NCBI GenBank assembly: GCA_025354985.1
Contig: JANXLU010000079.1
Coordinates: 1-34,723, forward strand
Length of the DNA stretch: 34,723 nucleotides
Source of the DNA: Chloroflexota bacterium
Lineage (GTDB): Bacteria; Chloroflexota; Anaerolineae; J036; Brachytrichaceae
Reading direction: 5' to 3'
Part shown: in pieces, positions 16,222 through 24,812 of the stretch
How the letters are laid out: each line of letters opens with the position of its first letter
How positions within the stretch are numbered: the stretch's first letter is position 1
The notes under the pieces: model-generated
What the model saw: only the letters and a program-made list of their open reading frames with translations
Told to the model about the DNA's origin: nothing
Databases searched by the model: none
Made by a program: the position numbers and the translations under genes

Positions 16222-18423
16222 TCAAATCTTCTTAATTCCACTAATAGTAGCGCTAATGCGCTTCTTTCCAGAGGTGTCAAAGAACACCTCCACCTCTTCA
16301 TCATCCCGCAGTTTGACTGACTTCAGCACCACGCCTTCCCCAAACTTTTGGTGATAAATCCGGTCGCCTGGTTTGAAGGCCGTTTGCGCGGCAAAGTCGG
16401 TTGTGCGTGGAGACACGGGTTTTTGCCAGCTTGCGGGTGACGTAGATGATGTGGATGACCTCGGGGTTTGCGATGATGGCCACAGAGACATGCTGTCTAT
16501 CGCGCCCGCGGCTCTCTTGATAACGCCGTCCACGAGTGCCATGGGTAAATCCGCCAAAAAGCGCGATGGTTCGCTGTAGTCCGATGTTCCCCATTGCCCA
16601 CGACGAAATGCCCGCAACAAATACAGGCGTTCCTTCGCCCGGGTGATGCCCACATACATAAGCCTTCGCTCTTCTTGCAGGGCTTCCGGATCATCCAGGG
16701 TTCGGCTGTGCGGCAGCACGCCTTCCTCTAATCCAACCAGGAACACCACGCGAAATTCGAGACCCTTGGCGGCGTGCAGGGTGAGCAGGGTGGGCGCGCT
16801 GGCACCTTCTTCATAATTGTCTGTTTCGCTGACCAGGGCCAGTTCGGCCAGAAATTCCGGCAGCAAGGTGTCACCCGCGCCAGCAGTAACGTTGCGCAAT
16901 TCAACCACGTTGCCCCACCGTTCCAGACCCTCGTCGGTGCCGTCGTTCAGGTGGGTTTGCAGATCGATGTCCTTGAGAACGCGATCAAACAAGTCGCCCA
17001 CGTTCAGCTCATCCTTCGTGGCCACCCAGGTCCGCCACATCGCGCCAAATCCGGCCATGGTTTTTGCGGCGCGCCCCTCAAGGTTGCCACGCGTGAGCGC
17101 GTCAAAACAGCTGATTCCGGCCGAGCGCGCGGCGGTCTCAAGCTGCTCGAATGACTTCTCACCTATCCCGCGCGCTGGCACGTTGATGATTCGCTTCAGG
17201 CTCACCGCATCCGCGGGGTTGTTGATGACTTTGAGAAATGCCAGCGCGTCCTTTACTTCCTTTCGCTGATAAAACCGGGTGGCGCCCACCAGCCGATACT
17301 TCATTTTGCCGCGCACAAACGCGTCTTCCATGGCGCGGCTCTGGGCATTGGTGCGATACATCACCGCAATGTCGCCGGGTTCCGCGGCTTTTTCGCGCGC
17401 GAGCTCGCGAATGGTGTCCACCACATACTGTGCCTCTTCGGCCTCGTTAAACAGCTCGCGCAGCACAATTTTTGGCCCGTGACCACGGTTGGTAAAGAGA
17501 TTGACGTGCACCCGATTCGGGTTCTTCTTGATCACCGCCATCGCGGCATCCAGAACGGTCTGGGTGCTGCGGTAGTTTTGCTCCAGCGGGATCGTGGTCA
17601 GATTGGGATAGTCGTCCTTCAGGCGAATGAGGTTGCGATAGTCCGCCCCGCGCCAGCTGTAGATGGATTGATCCATATCGCCCACGCAGAAGATGTTTTT
17701 GTTGCGTGCGGCGATCTGGTTTACAAACTCATATTGGGCCTGGTTTGTATCCTGAAACTCGTCAACCAGCACCTGGGCATATCGCTCCTGCATCCGTTCG
17801 CGCACGGATGGCACGGTGCGCAACAGCAGCACGCTTTCCATAAGCAGGTCGTCAAAATCGACCGCGTTGTTGGCCCGCAGGATTGCGTTGTATCGGGCAT
17901 AGACGCGCTTGACGATTTCGTCAAAGTAACTGCCGGCCACAAAATCATCGGGTGATTGCAGTTCGTTCTTGGCGGTGCTGATCCGGGCATGCACGGCCTG
18001 CGGCTTGTATTTTTTGTCGTCCAGGTTCTGCTCGCCCAACACCGTCTTGACCACAGCCACCTGATCGTCACTGTCATAAATCGCAAAGTTGCGATCCAGA
18101 CCGACGTGCGCCGCCTCGCGCCGGATCAGCCGTCCGCAAATGCTGTGAAAAGTGCCAAGTGCGACGTCGTCCGCCGCGGTTTGGCCGATGATTCGGCCCA
18201 GCCGCTCCTTCATTTCGCGGGCGGCCTTGTTGGTAAACGTGACCGCCATGATCCGGTATGGGAACACGTTGCGCTGACCGATCAGCCAGGCAATCCGCTG
18301 AGTCAGCACCCGGGTTTTACCGCTGCCCGGACCGGCAATCACCAAAGTCGGGCCGTCGGCGGCCTCAATCGCCTTGCGCTGGGCGCTATTAAGTGTGTCT
18401 GAGGATTGGGTCCCCGCGCTCAT
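16222..18423 (-). CDS. pcrA: UvrD/PcrA-type superfamily 1 DNA helicase
   Basis: ATP-dependent 3'-5' DNA helicase of 733 residues, the usual PcrA length. Visible motifs in order: the Q-motif region LNSAQRKAIEA; Walker A GPGSGKT (31-37); motif Ia AVTFTNKAAREM; Walker B VDEFQDTN (about 220-227); motif III GDMDQSIYSWRGADY; motif IV LEQNYRS; motif V LLTLHAAKGLEFRVVFLVG; motif VI EERRLMYVGITRAKERL. A Ser/Thr/Pro linker leads to the C-terminal Tudor-like domain FKPGDRIYHQKFGEGVV, which in PcrA/UvrD contacts RNA polymerase. It acts in nucleotide excision repair and replication-fork clearance. The start lies 2 bp after the typA stop, so the two genes are co-transcribed. Confidence 0.97.
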   Translation of the reverse strand: MSAGTQSSDTLNSAQRKAIEAADGPTLVIAGPGSGKTRVLTQRIAWLIGQRNVFPYRIMAVTFTNKAAREMKERLGRIIGQTAADDVALGTFHSICGRLIRREAAHVGLDRNFAIYDSDDQVAVVKTVLGEQNLDDKKYKPQAVHARISTAKNELQSPDDFVAGSYFDEIVKRVYARYNAILRANNAVDFDDLLMESVLLLRTVPSVRERMQERYAQVLVDEFQDTNQAQYEFVNQIAARNKNIFCVGDMDQSIYSWRGADYRNLIRLKDDYPNLTTIPLEQNYRSTQTVLDAAMAVIKKNPNRVHVNLFTNRGHGPKIVLRELFNEAEEAQYVVDTIRELAREKAAEPGDIAVMYRTNAQSRAMEDAFVRGKMKYRLVGATRFYQRKEVKDALAFLKVINNPADAVSLKRIINVPARGIGEKSFEQLETAARSAGISCFDALTRGNLEGRAAKTMAGFGAMWRTWVATKDELNVGDLFDRVLKDIDLQTHLNDGTDEGLERWGNVVELRNVTAGAGDTLLPEFLAELALVSETDNYEEGASAPTLLTLHAAKGLEFRVVFLVGLEEGVLPHSRTLDDPEALQEERRLMYVGITRAKERLYLLRAFRRGQWGTSDYSEPSRFLADLPMALVDGVIKRAAGAIDSMSLWPSSQTPRSSTSSTSPASWQKPVSPRTTDFAAQTAFKPGDRIYHQKFGEGVVLKSVKLRDDEEVEVFFDTSGKKRISATISGIKKI

Positions 18424-18425
18424 CT

Positions 18426-20291
18426 CTACCCTTTGGCCGCCTTGTTGGCCTTGGCCCGGTCATCCTTGCGCAGGATCTTCTTGCGCAGGCGAATATTCTC
18501 CGGCGTCACCTCAACCATCTCGTCTTCGTTGATAAATTCGATGCAATCATCCAAAGACATCTGACGAATCGGCGGCAACCGGCTGGTGTCATGATCCACC
18601 GCACGGGTGCGCACCGCACTCAGCATCTTGGTCTTGCAGATGTTGATCTCCAGATCGCCCGGCCGCGCCTGCTCGCCAATGACCATTCCCTCATATACAT
18701 GGGTGCCGGCCTCGATAAACAGTTGTCCGCGCTCCCATGCCACGCGCAGACCATACGTCACGGCTTCGCCGTCTTCCCAGGCGATCAGCGAACCGCGATC
18801 GCGCTTGCTGATCTCGCCGCCGGCAAGCGGCTCGTAGCCGCTAAACAGGGTATTCATGACGATGGTGCCGCGGGTGGCCGTCAGCGCCGCGCCGCGGAAG
18901 CCAAGCAACCCACGGGTTGGGATCTTGTAATGCATGGTCACGATGTTGCCCAGACTGCCCTGCGCGCCGCTGTGCTTCATGTCCTGCATTTGTCCGGCGC
19001 GTTGCGCCAGCATCTCAACCATCGCGCCTAAATACTCCTCGGGCACTTCCACATACAGGTCTTCGAATGGCTCAAGGGTGTGACCCTGTGCGTCGGTGTG
19101 ATAAATAACTTCGGGCTTGCCAACTTCAAACTCATACCCTTCGCGGCGCATGGTCTCAATCAGCACGACAAGGTGCAGCTCGCCGCGACCACTCACGATA
19201 AACCGGTCGGCGCTTATGCCGTCCTCTACCTTTAGCGACACGTTGCTCTCGAGTTCCTTATACAGGCGCTCACGCAGCTTGCGGCTGGTGCTCCAGGTCC
19301 CTTCTCGCCCGGTAAATGGGCTGGTGTTCACGCCAAATGTCATGCGCACGGTCGGCTCTTCCACCCGGATTGGTGGTAATCCGACCGGGTTCGAAGGATC
19401 GGCGATTGTTTCGCCAATAAAAATATCCGGTAGTCCGGTCACTGAAACAATGTCGCCGGCCTCAACAAAAGGCAGCTCGACGCGTTCCAGACCAACGTGG
19501 GTAAACACCGATGCCAGCTTGGCTTTGAACTGTTGTCCATCCGTGCCAATCCGCACCACTTCCTGATACTTGCTAAATTTGCCGGCAAACATCCGACCGA
19601 TCGCGATGCGACCCTTGTAGTCGTCATAACCCAGGGTGGTCACGAGCATTTGACCGGTGGCGTCCGGGTCTACCATCGGTCCCGGCAGATAGCTGATCAC
19701 CGTGTCAAACAGCACGTTTAGGCCCTTTTCGCGGTCGGCTTCGGTCAGCACCGGGGCCAGGCTTGCCACGCCTTCAATGGCGTTTGTGTAAACAATTGGA
19801 AACTCGGCCTGCGCATCGCTGGCGCCGAGCTCGATAAACAAGTCAAACGTGGCGTTGGTCACATAGTTTGGCCGGGCGGTGGGCCGGTCAATTTTGTTGA
19901 CGACTACGATCGCTTTGCGCCCAAGCTCAAGGGCCTTGCGCAGCACAAACCGTGTTTGGGGCATTGGGCCGTCAACCGCGTCCACTAGCAGCAAAACGCC
20001 ATCGACCATATTCATAACGCGTTCCACTTCGCCTCCAAAGTCGGCGTGCCCGGGTGTATCCACGATGTTAATCTTGATGTCGTGATACGTGACCGAGGTG
20101 TTTTTGGCCAGGATCGTGATACCGCGCTCGCGTTCGAGATCGTTGCTGTCCATCACGCGCTCGGCCACCACCTGATTGGTGCGGAAAACATGACCCTGTT
20201 TCAACATGCCGTCCACGAGCGTCGTCTTTCCATGGTCTACGTGGGCGATGATCGCGATGTTGCGGATGTCCTTTCGTTCAATTAATGCCAT
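18426..20291 (-). CDS. typA: Translational GTPase TypA/BipA
   Basis: Ribosome-associated GTPase of 621 residues, normal for the family. The G domain shows G1 AHVDHGKTT (16-24), switch I with ERERGITI, G3 [15 protein letters not shown] and G4 VNKIDRP. EF-G-like domains follow, with the TypA-typical SGRGELHL and the C-terminal [19 protein letters not shown] and [18 protein letters not shown]. It acts in ribosome assembly and stress or low-temperature growth. It heads the typA-pcrA-hypothetical run on the minus strand. Its ~150-bp upstream region carries a perfect 10-bp inverted repeat (20311-20355). Confidence 0.97.
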   Translation of the reverse strand: MALIERKDIRNIAIIAHVDHGKTTLVDGMLKQGHVFRTNQVVAERVMDSNDLERERGITILAKNTSVTYHDIKINIVDTPGHADFGGEVERVMNMVDGVLLLVDAVDGPMPQTRFVLRKALELGRKAIVVVNKIDRPTARPNYVTNATFDLFIELGASDAQAEFPIVYTNAIEGVASLAPVLTEADREKGLNVLFDTVISYLPGPMVDPDATGQMLVTTLGYDDYKGRIAIGRMFAGKFSKYQEVVRIGTDGQQFKAKLASVFTHVGLERVELPFVEAGDIVSVTGLPDIFIGETIADPSNPVGLPPIRVEEPTVRMTFGVNTSPFTGREGTWSTSRKLRERLYKELESNVSLKVEDGISADRFIVSGRGELHLVVLIETMRREGYEFEVGKPEVIYHTDAQGHTLEPFEDLYVEVPEEYLGAMVEMLAQRAGQMQDMKHSGAQGSLGNIVTMHYKIPTRGLLGFRGAALTATRGTIVMNTLFSGYEPLAGGEISKRDRGSLIAWEDGEAVTYGLRVAWERGQLFIEAGTHVYEGMVIGEQARPGDLEINICKTKMLSAVRTRAVDHDTSRLPPIRQMSLDDCIEFINEDEMVEVTPENIRLRKKILRKDDRAKANKAAKG

Positions 20292-20310
20292 AAGTCAAAA
20301 TACACAATAA

Positions 20311-20355
20311 GTGCCCGGCACAGTGGGTGATCTGATGTCACGCGGTGCCGGGCAC
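20311..20355 (-). promoter_or_regulatory. Perfect 10-bp inverted repeat in the typA leader or promoter region
   Basis: GTGCCCGGCA (20311-20320) and TGCCGGGCAC (20346-20355) are exact inverted copies separated by 25 nt. They start 20 bp upstream of typA. The element could be a leader stem-loop, the terminator of the upstream gene without a T-run, or a dimeric repressor site. A TACAAT hexamer read on the minus strand lies further upstream near 20388, but no convincing -35 accompanies it. Confidence 0.55.
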
Positions 20356-20447
20356 GCCAATTACTAAAATCTGCGGACAACTATTGTACCGTGCCGTCAG
20401 AGCCCGGTTCATGCTTGGTTAATGTGGCGGGCGTTCGTTGTCGCTTC

Positions 20448-21704
20448 TTATCTCTGCAAATCCTCCAGCGTCCTCACCACCGCGATCCGATCCACAAACT
20501 CATGGAGCGTGGCGCTCCGCGCCCGCAACGCCTGAACCGCCGGGCCAATGGGATCCCGTCCGCTGGCCGGCGAGCCCCCGGCATCCGCGTTATATGCGCC
20601 ATAAAAGGCAAAATATGCTTGGTTCAACTTTCGAATGGCATAGCCATTTTTGACAAACAGCCCGCGCCGCGTCTCCATATACTGCTCGGCCTCACCAATG
20701 CGACCAGCGTCCAACAGTTCATCCGCCCGCACCCGCGTCTCGCGCATCTCCTTGCGAAAGTCAAACGCGGTTTGCCCGGCCGGGCTCGCCACCCCCGCGC
20801 CCCGACCCTCGCGCTCGGCGGCCGGCAGATCCGGGTAATATCTGGCGAGCACTTTCGGCGCAATTTCACGCTCGGTAATCACCGCCGTGGTCTCGTTGAT
20901 CGTCTGCGCCAGCGGATTACTCGTATAGTTCACCGCCACCCAGGCCAGCCGCCACACCAAATAGTTGTGCAGCCACTCGTGCGTTGCCACTGAAATTGCA
21001 AATGGCAGCGCGGGCGTCTCGGGCAGCATGGTCGGATAGGCGCCCAACCCGCCGATCGCGGTCACAAACGACGACACGCCAAATTGCCGGTCGGTCTCGC
21101 GTTCGATCCGGTCCTGCTCGTCCACGGGCAGGTTGGGTTCAAGAATACGCTGGTCTATCCGCTGGATTTTGTCACGCCGGGAGATAATCATCACGTCCGG
21201 CAATCCCGTAAATTTAAACCGGTTTGGCGGCAGCACCTGACCGCCAAACGCAAACCCATTGTCCCGCAACACGCTCTCAATCTGTTGCTGGATAATTGCC
21301 TCGGTGATGGGCATCCGTGCATCAAGCGTTGCCTGCAACTCATCGCGCTGGGCGCGCAGTGCCGCCGTGGCCTCCCGGGCATTTGGATTACGCACAAATG
21401 CCTGCTTCATTTGATCGTCAAGACTTTGTTGCCGCTGAACCACCGCGAGCGTGTCACGCACAAACGCCGACCGTGCCTGATCGGTCATCCCGGCCTCTGA
21501 TTCCGTCAGCTGCTGACCAAGCTTTTGCAGGTTTGCCCGGGCCATCCAACCCACAATCCCGAAAACGCGCCATCCAAGTTGCCGATCCAGCATGGCATCA
21601 CGGTCTCCAGTTATAGGCACGTCATACGAAAGATTGATAAACAACAATCCAATGAAACATAGTTGCAGCAGCCTGAATCCCAACCTCAACTTATGCACAC
21701 CCAT
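20448..21704 (-). CDS. Membrane-anchored putative zinc metallopeptidase (HEWLH)
   Basis: A protein of 418 residues from ATG 21704; a GTG two codons earlier at 21710 is an alternative start. One N-terminal hydrophobic helix (LLQLCFIGLLFINL) suggests a membrane anchor with the rest outside. A long helical, Gln- and Arg-rich region (about 60-150) precedes the core. The zinc-binding motif H-E-W-L-H lies at about 242-246. About 25 residues later comes N-E-T-T-A, whose Glu would be the third ligand, a gluzincin-like spacing. The C-terminal part (LNQAYFAFYGAYNADAG, then a helical end) is conserved-looking but unassigned. I cannot name the family. It precedes typA on the same strand with a 156-bp gap. 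Confidence 0.75.
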   Translation of the reverse strand: MGVHKLRLGFRLLQLCFIGLLFINLSYDVPITGDRDAMLDRQLGWRVFGIVGWMARANLQKLGQQLTESEAGMTDQARSAFVRDTLAVVQRQQSLDDQMKQAFVRNPNAREATAALRAQRDELQATLDARMPITEAIIQQQIESVLRDNGFAFGGQVLPPNRFKFTGLPDVMIISRRDKIQRIDQRILEPNLPVDEQDRIERETDRQFGVSSFVTAIGGLGAYPTMLPETPALPFAISVATHEWLHNYLVWRLAWVAVNYTSNPLAQTINETTAVITEREIAPKVLARYYPDLPAAEREGRGAGVASPAGQTAFDFRKEMRETRVRADELLDAGRIGEAEQYMETRRGLFVKNGYAIRKLNQAYFAFYGAYNADAGGSPASGRDPIGPAVQALRARSATLHEFVDRIAVVRTLEDLQR

Positions 21705-21782
21705 TTCCACAATGCGTTCTACTATATCCTTATGGAAAATCCACGTGTCGTGCCATCGTTGACATATTTAATGTACCGGCAA

Positions 21783-21812
21783 TTGACAAATGTGGACAAA
21801 CCCTGCCTTATA
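21783..21812 (+). promoter_or_regulatory. Candidate promoter for the glycosyltransferase gene
   Basis: TTGACA at 21783-21788 is followed after 18 bp by CTTATA (21807-21812), giving a ~43-nt leader to ATG 21862. The spacing is slightly long and the -10 is imperfect. A second hexamer, CATAAC at 21851-21856, lies 5 nt before the ATG. Confidence 0.35.
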
Positions 21813-21861
21813 GGGGATAACTGACTGACTTTGGGGACAACTCCCGTTTACATAACAATCG

Positions 21862-22959
21862 ATGAAAGCCTTAATCGACTGCCGCCTGATGTATTACCGC
21901 AAGGCCGGCATCACCCAATATACCCGCAGATTGGTGCGCGCCATGTTCTCCACAGGCGTGCACCAGCCTTTTTTGCTCCTGGATCGCCGAGATAACAATT
22001 TGGGTTGGGTACCCGCAGCTGCGCGCGTGGTGCGCGCGATAACACCGGCACATCATCGTCTGGAACGGTGGGCGCTCCCGCTCGAGCTCCGGGTCCTAAA
22101 CCTGCGTCACCCGTTTGACATTCTGCACTCGCCGGATTTCATCACCTGCGCAGGTCGCTTCAAAAAGGTCATCACAATCCACGATTTGTACTTTATGCAC
22201 AACGCGTCGGTCATGGATTCGGCGGGTGCGGGTTACTATCACGCCGTCGGTCGCTCGGCCCGGGTTGCGGATCAGGTTATCGCGGTCAGTGACTTTACCA
22301 AGTCCGACATCGTCCAGTTGCTGGGCGTGCCTGCGACAAAGATCATGGTTGTCTACGAGGCCGCCGATGAGCCGCGATCCCGCGAAACCATAAGCGATGG
22401 TCCGGCCGCTGCGGGGAACCAACCCGCCGAACCTTATGCCTTGTTTCTGGGTACCATCGAACCGCGCAAAAACCTGCCGACGTTGTTGCGTGCATTGGCA
22501 CTTGCACCGGGCGTGCGCCTTGTGTTGGCCGGGGCGGCAGGGTGGGGCGATGACAACTTGGATGCGCTTGCCCGCGAATTGCGTGTCGTTGATCGACTCA
22601 CGTTTGTTCCGCAGGTCGATGACGCCGAACGCGACCGCTTGCTGCGCCATGCCCGCTGCCTCGTACTGCCGTCGCTCTACGAGGGGTTTGGCCTGCCGCC
22701 GCTCGAGGCCATGGCGCGCGGTGTGCCGGTCATTTGCAGCAACGCGGGTTCATTACCCGAGGTCGTGGGTGACGCCGCATTCATGCATGATCCGTTGGAC
22801 CATGCCGCCTTGGCGGCGCACCTTGCGTTGCTGTGGTCCGATCCCGGCGTACGCGACAACCTTGCCGCCAAGGGACGCGCCCAGCAGGCTCGCTTCTCGT
22901 GGGAGCGAGCCGCCGGGCTGACCGAGGCGGTCTATCGCAGAGCAATTGGCGCTCCGTAA
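21862..22959 (+). CDS. Family 4 glycosyltransferase (GT-B fold)
   Basis: A 365-residue glycosyltransferase. The N-terminal half has the glycine-poor acceptor loop KAGITQYTRRLV, FDILHSPDF and ITIHDLYFMH, followed by ADQVIAVSDFTKSDI, which is characteristic of family 4 mannosyl/glucosyl transferases. The C-terminal nucleotide-sugar domain has PYALFLGTIEPRKNLPTLL and the E-x7-E motif EGFGLPPLE (274-282). It transfers a sugar from a nucleotide donor to a glycan or lipid at the cytoplasmic membrane. No other glycan genes are adjacent, so the acceptor is unknown. It converges on the methyltransferase gene with an 11-bp gap. Confidence 0.93.
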   Translation: MKALIDCRLMYYRKAGITQYTRRLVRAMFSTGVHQPFLLLDRRDNNLGWVPAAARVVRAITPAHHRLERWALPLELRVLNLRHPFDILHSPDFITCAGRFKKVITIHDLYFMHNASVMDSAGAGYYHAVGRSARVADQVIAVSDFTKSDIVQLLGVPATKIMVVYEAADEPRSRETISDGPAAAGNQPAEPYALFLGTIEPRKNLPTLLRALALAPGVRLVLAGAAGWGDDNLDALARELRVVDRLTFVPQVDDAERDRLLRHARCLVLPSLYEGFGLPPLEAMARGVPVICSNAGSLPEVVGDAAFMHDPLDHAALAAHLALLWSDPGVRDNLAAKGRAQQARFSWERAAGLTEAVYRRAIGAP

Positions 22960-22970
22960 ACCGCCGGATC

Positions 22971-23732
22971 TTAATGCACCGCTTGCGGTCCGCGCTGCCG
23001 CATCACTTCAAACGCCAGCACCCCGGTTGCGCCGGCCGCCCCAAGGCTGTGCTTAAAGTCCCGGGCGTAGGGGATGCGCAGGATGCCATCAACCAATTCA
23101 AGCGTGGCGCGCGAGATGCCGCGACGTTCGCCGCCAATCAGCAGGAACAGCGGGACGGTGAGGTCGGCATCATAAAGTGCGCGCGCGTTCTTTTCATCGC
23201 CGGTTGCCAACACGGCCAGCTTAAGCCCACGGAAGTATCGCGCCGCTTCTTCCGGGCCATCCATCAGCGCGGTGGGCATCAGCTCGCTGGCCCCGGCGCT
23301 GGCTCTGGCCACGGTGCCGGCCGCGCTCATCCAGTTGCGTCTGCGCACGACCAGCCCGTGGCAGCCCGCGGCATACAACGCACGGGTGGCCTGGCCAAAG
23401 TTAAACGGGTCTTCAATGCCATCCAGCATGGCGACAAATGGCGCTTGCCCCCTGGGCGCGCCAAGCGTCAGCTGATCTATGGGTATGAACGTGCGCGCAC
23501 CCACATGGGCGATCATCCCGCCGTGGCTGCTCCCGCTCACCACCGCGGTGATCGCGTCCGTATCCTCCCGGCGCACCCGAATGCCTGCCCGTCGCGCCGC
23601 GCGTTCCAGCATCAATGCGTCATGGTCGCGCTTGTCATGCGCCAGCACTAGCTCATGGATCGGCCGGTTTCCCGCCTGCATCGCCGCCTGAATCGATATG
23701 GCGCCCTCGAGAATAGCGCTGTCTTGCTCCAT
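22971..23732 (-). CDS. SpoU/TrmH-family RNA 2'-O-methyltransferase
   Basis: A 253-residue SPOUT methyltransferase. An N-terminal substrate-binding part (EGAISIQAAMQAGNRPIHEL to about residue 90) is followed by the knot domain. Motif 1 is LDGIEDPFNFGQATRALYAAG with the expected Asn and Arg. Motif 2 is LLIGGERRGIS. Motif 3 reads RIPYARDFKHSLGAAGATGVLAFE. The usual S-L-N of motif 3 is S-L-G here, so one SAM-loop residue differs from most relatives. The target is a 23S rRNA or tRNA ribose. The start ATG (23732) lies only 24 bp from the divergent tRNA gene. Confidence 0.88.
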   Translation of the reverse strand: MEQDSAILEGAISIQAAMQAGNRPIHELVLAHDKRDHDALMLERAARRAGIRVRREDTDAITAVVSGSSHGGMIAHVGARTFIPIDQLTLGAPRGQAPFVAMLDGIEDPFNFGQATRALYAAGCHGLVVRRRNWMSAAGTVARASAGASELMPTALMDGPEEAARYFRGLKLAVLATGDEKNARALYDADLTVPLFLLIGGERRGISRATLELVDGILRIPYARDFKHSLGAAGATGVLAFEVMRQRGPQAVH

Positions 23733-23737
23733 TTGGG

Positions 23738-23743
23738 TATAAT
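23738..23743 (+). promoter_or_regulatory. -10 element of tRNA-Gly
   Basis: A perfect TATAAT ends 13 bp before the mature tRNA, matching a start site 6-7 nt upstream of it. No good -35 is visible 17 bp upstream. On the other strand the same stretch offers a GATTAT hexamer 6 nt before the methyltransferase ATG, so the two divergent genes may share overlapping promoters. Confidence 0.6.
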
Positions 23744-23756
23744 CTCATAAACGTCC

Positions 23757-23828
23757 GCGGGCATAGCTGAGCGGTACAGCGTCTGCCTTCCAAGCAGAAG
23801 ACCACGGGTTCAAATCCCGTTGCCCGCT
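23757..23828 (+). tRNA. tRNA-Gly (anticodon TCC)
   Basis: A complete 72-nt cloverleaf. The acceptor stem GCGGGCA/TGCCCGC is fully paired with discriminator T. The D arm is GCTGAGCGGTACAGC. The anticodon stem TCTGC/GCAGA holds loop CTTCCAA with anticodon TCC (23789-23791). The T arm is ACGGG-TTCAAAT-CCCGT. The 3' CCA is not encoded. It reads GGA glycine codons and, with wobble, GGG. Confidence 0.97.
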
Positions 23829-23856
23829 TTACAAACCAAGTCTTATCCTGTTCCCC

Positions 23857-23868
23857 CTCCTTCGGGAG
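23857..23868 (+). repeat. UUCG-tetraloop hairpin, copy 2
   Basis: CTCC-TTCG-GGAG forms a short tetraloop hairpin 28 nt after the tRNA. It shares the 12-mer CCTTCGGGAGAG (23859-23870) with the hairpin at 34-52. There is no T-run, so a terminator role is doubtful; a dispersed intergenic repeat is more likely. The rest of 23829-24006 shows nothing else I can name. Confidence 0.45.
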
Positions 23869-23991
23869 AGTTGCTGGCCGGTAGACCGGGTTGGGGTGAA
23901 GCTTATGTTGACTGGTGCAGATTCCCCGCTATTTGCTCACCTGCGAATCTGAATTAGTGCTCCTGTTCTCACCAGCACGCCTTTAAACACG

Positions 23992-23997
23992 TATACT
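23992..23997 (+). promoter_or_regulatory. -10 element (TATACT) of the first pentapeptide gene
   Basis: TATACT ends 9 nt before TTG 24007. The same hexamer lies 9 nt before the TTG start of the second pentapeptide gene, which supports both starts and suggests leaderless transcripts. Confidence 0.5.
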
Positions 23998-24006
23998 TAT
24001 TGCGCG

Positions 24007-24747
24007 TTGCCCCACGCCATTGAATTTTCTTGGATTTCAGTTCGGGTTCACACAGATAGATGTGCGCTCGGCGCCTGCCTTTTGCTTTGCGTTGGTCTGG
24101 CGTTTGCACCCGGTCCTGTCAGTGGTGTTGAACCACAACTCATTGCTGGCGATTGCACCGCGCTCGCTGCCCCCGGAGTAGATTGGTCGGGCTGTGACAA
24201 AAGCGGGGCTGTTCTGCAAGCAGTGGACTTTACAAATGCCACGCTGATTGGCACAAATTTTGCCGGCGCGTCGCTGTTTGGCTCCCGGTTTGCCGGCGCA
24301 AATATGTCCAATGCAAATTTGTACCAGGCGAATATGTCGCGCACCTATCTTGCAAATTCAAATCTGGCAGGCGCGAATCTGACAGGTGCCACAATCTTCA
24401 CCGCCACGCTCGACTTCATGTCGCTCACCGACGCCAAATTGGACGGCGCAAATTTCAGGGCGAGCAGCGGCGTGCCAATCGGAAATGGCGTAAGTGCGGG
24501 GTATAACAACACTACCTGTCCAAATGGCACGGTCGTGTCACTGCCCGTCTGTTGGCCTGCCAATGGCCTGCCTACGCAAACACCCACTGCAACCCAGACC
24601 GGATCATCAACTCAGACCCCTACGCCAACCATTCACGCCACTGCGACAGCCACACCAATGATCACGATGACCGCCGTGGTCACGCCGGTTCCAACAGGGG
24701 AGAAACAACCGCCCCACATCGTTTATCTTGCAGTGGTTGTTCGCTAG
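24007..24747 (+). CDS. Secreted pentapeptide-repeat protein with Thr/Pro stalk (1)
   Basis: A 246-residue protein read from TTG 24007. An N-terminal hydrophobic signal ([16 protein letters not shown]) is followed by PGVDWSGC. Next come about ten pentapeptide repeats of the A-(N/D)-(L/F/M)-x-x type (for example [20 protein letters not shown]; about 65-155), which form a right-handed quadrilateral beta-helix. A Cys-containing cap follows (NNTTCPNG, then PVCWP), then a Thr/Pro-rich stalk and the C-terminus [10 protein letters not shown]. That end resembles the Y-L-P-L-V-x-R tails of many Chloroflexota exported proteins, so cell-surface retention is plausible. The gene lies directly before a paralogue. 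The biochemical role is unknown. Confidence 0.82.
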   Translation: MPHAIEFSWISVRVHTDRCALGACLLLCVGLAFAPGPVSGVEPQLIAGDCTALAAPGVDWSGCDKSGAVLQAVDFTNATLIGTNFAGASLFGSRFAGANMSNANLYQANMSRTYLANSNLAGANLTGATIFTATLDFMSLTDAKLDGANFRASSGVPIGNGVSAGYNNTTCPNGTVVSLPVCWPANGLPTQTPTATQTGSSTQTPTPTIHATATATPMITMTAVVTPVPTGEKQPPHIVYLAVVVR

Positions 24748-24797
24748 GTGCACCCACTCACTTTCTAAAGGCGGATGAAGCCCGAGCACACCCTCGT

Positions 24798-24803
24798 TAT
24801 ACT
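24798..24803 (+). promoter_or_regulatory. -10 element (TATACT) of the second pentapeptide gene
   Basis: TATACT ends 9 nt before TTG 24813, the same geometry as in front of the first pentapeptide gene. Confidence 0.5.
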
Positions 24804-24812
24804 AAATCCACT

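Noticed and set aside
24552-24812. N-terminal extension of the second pentapeptide protein
   Set aside because: It overlaps the first pentapeptide gene in another frame, has low-complexity His/Asp/Arg text and would bury the signal sequence. TTG 24813 with its own -10 fits better.
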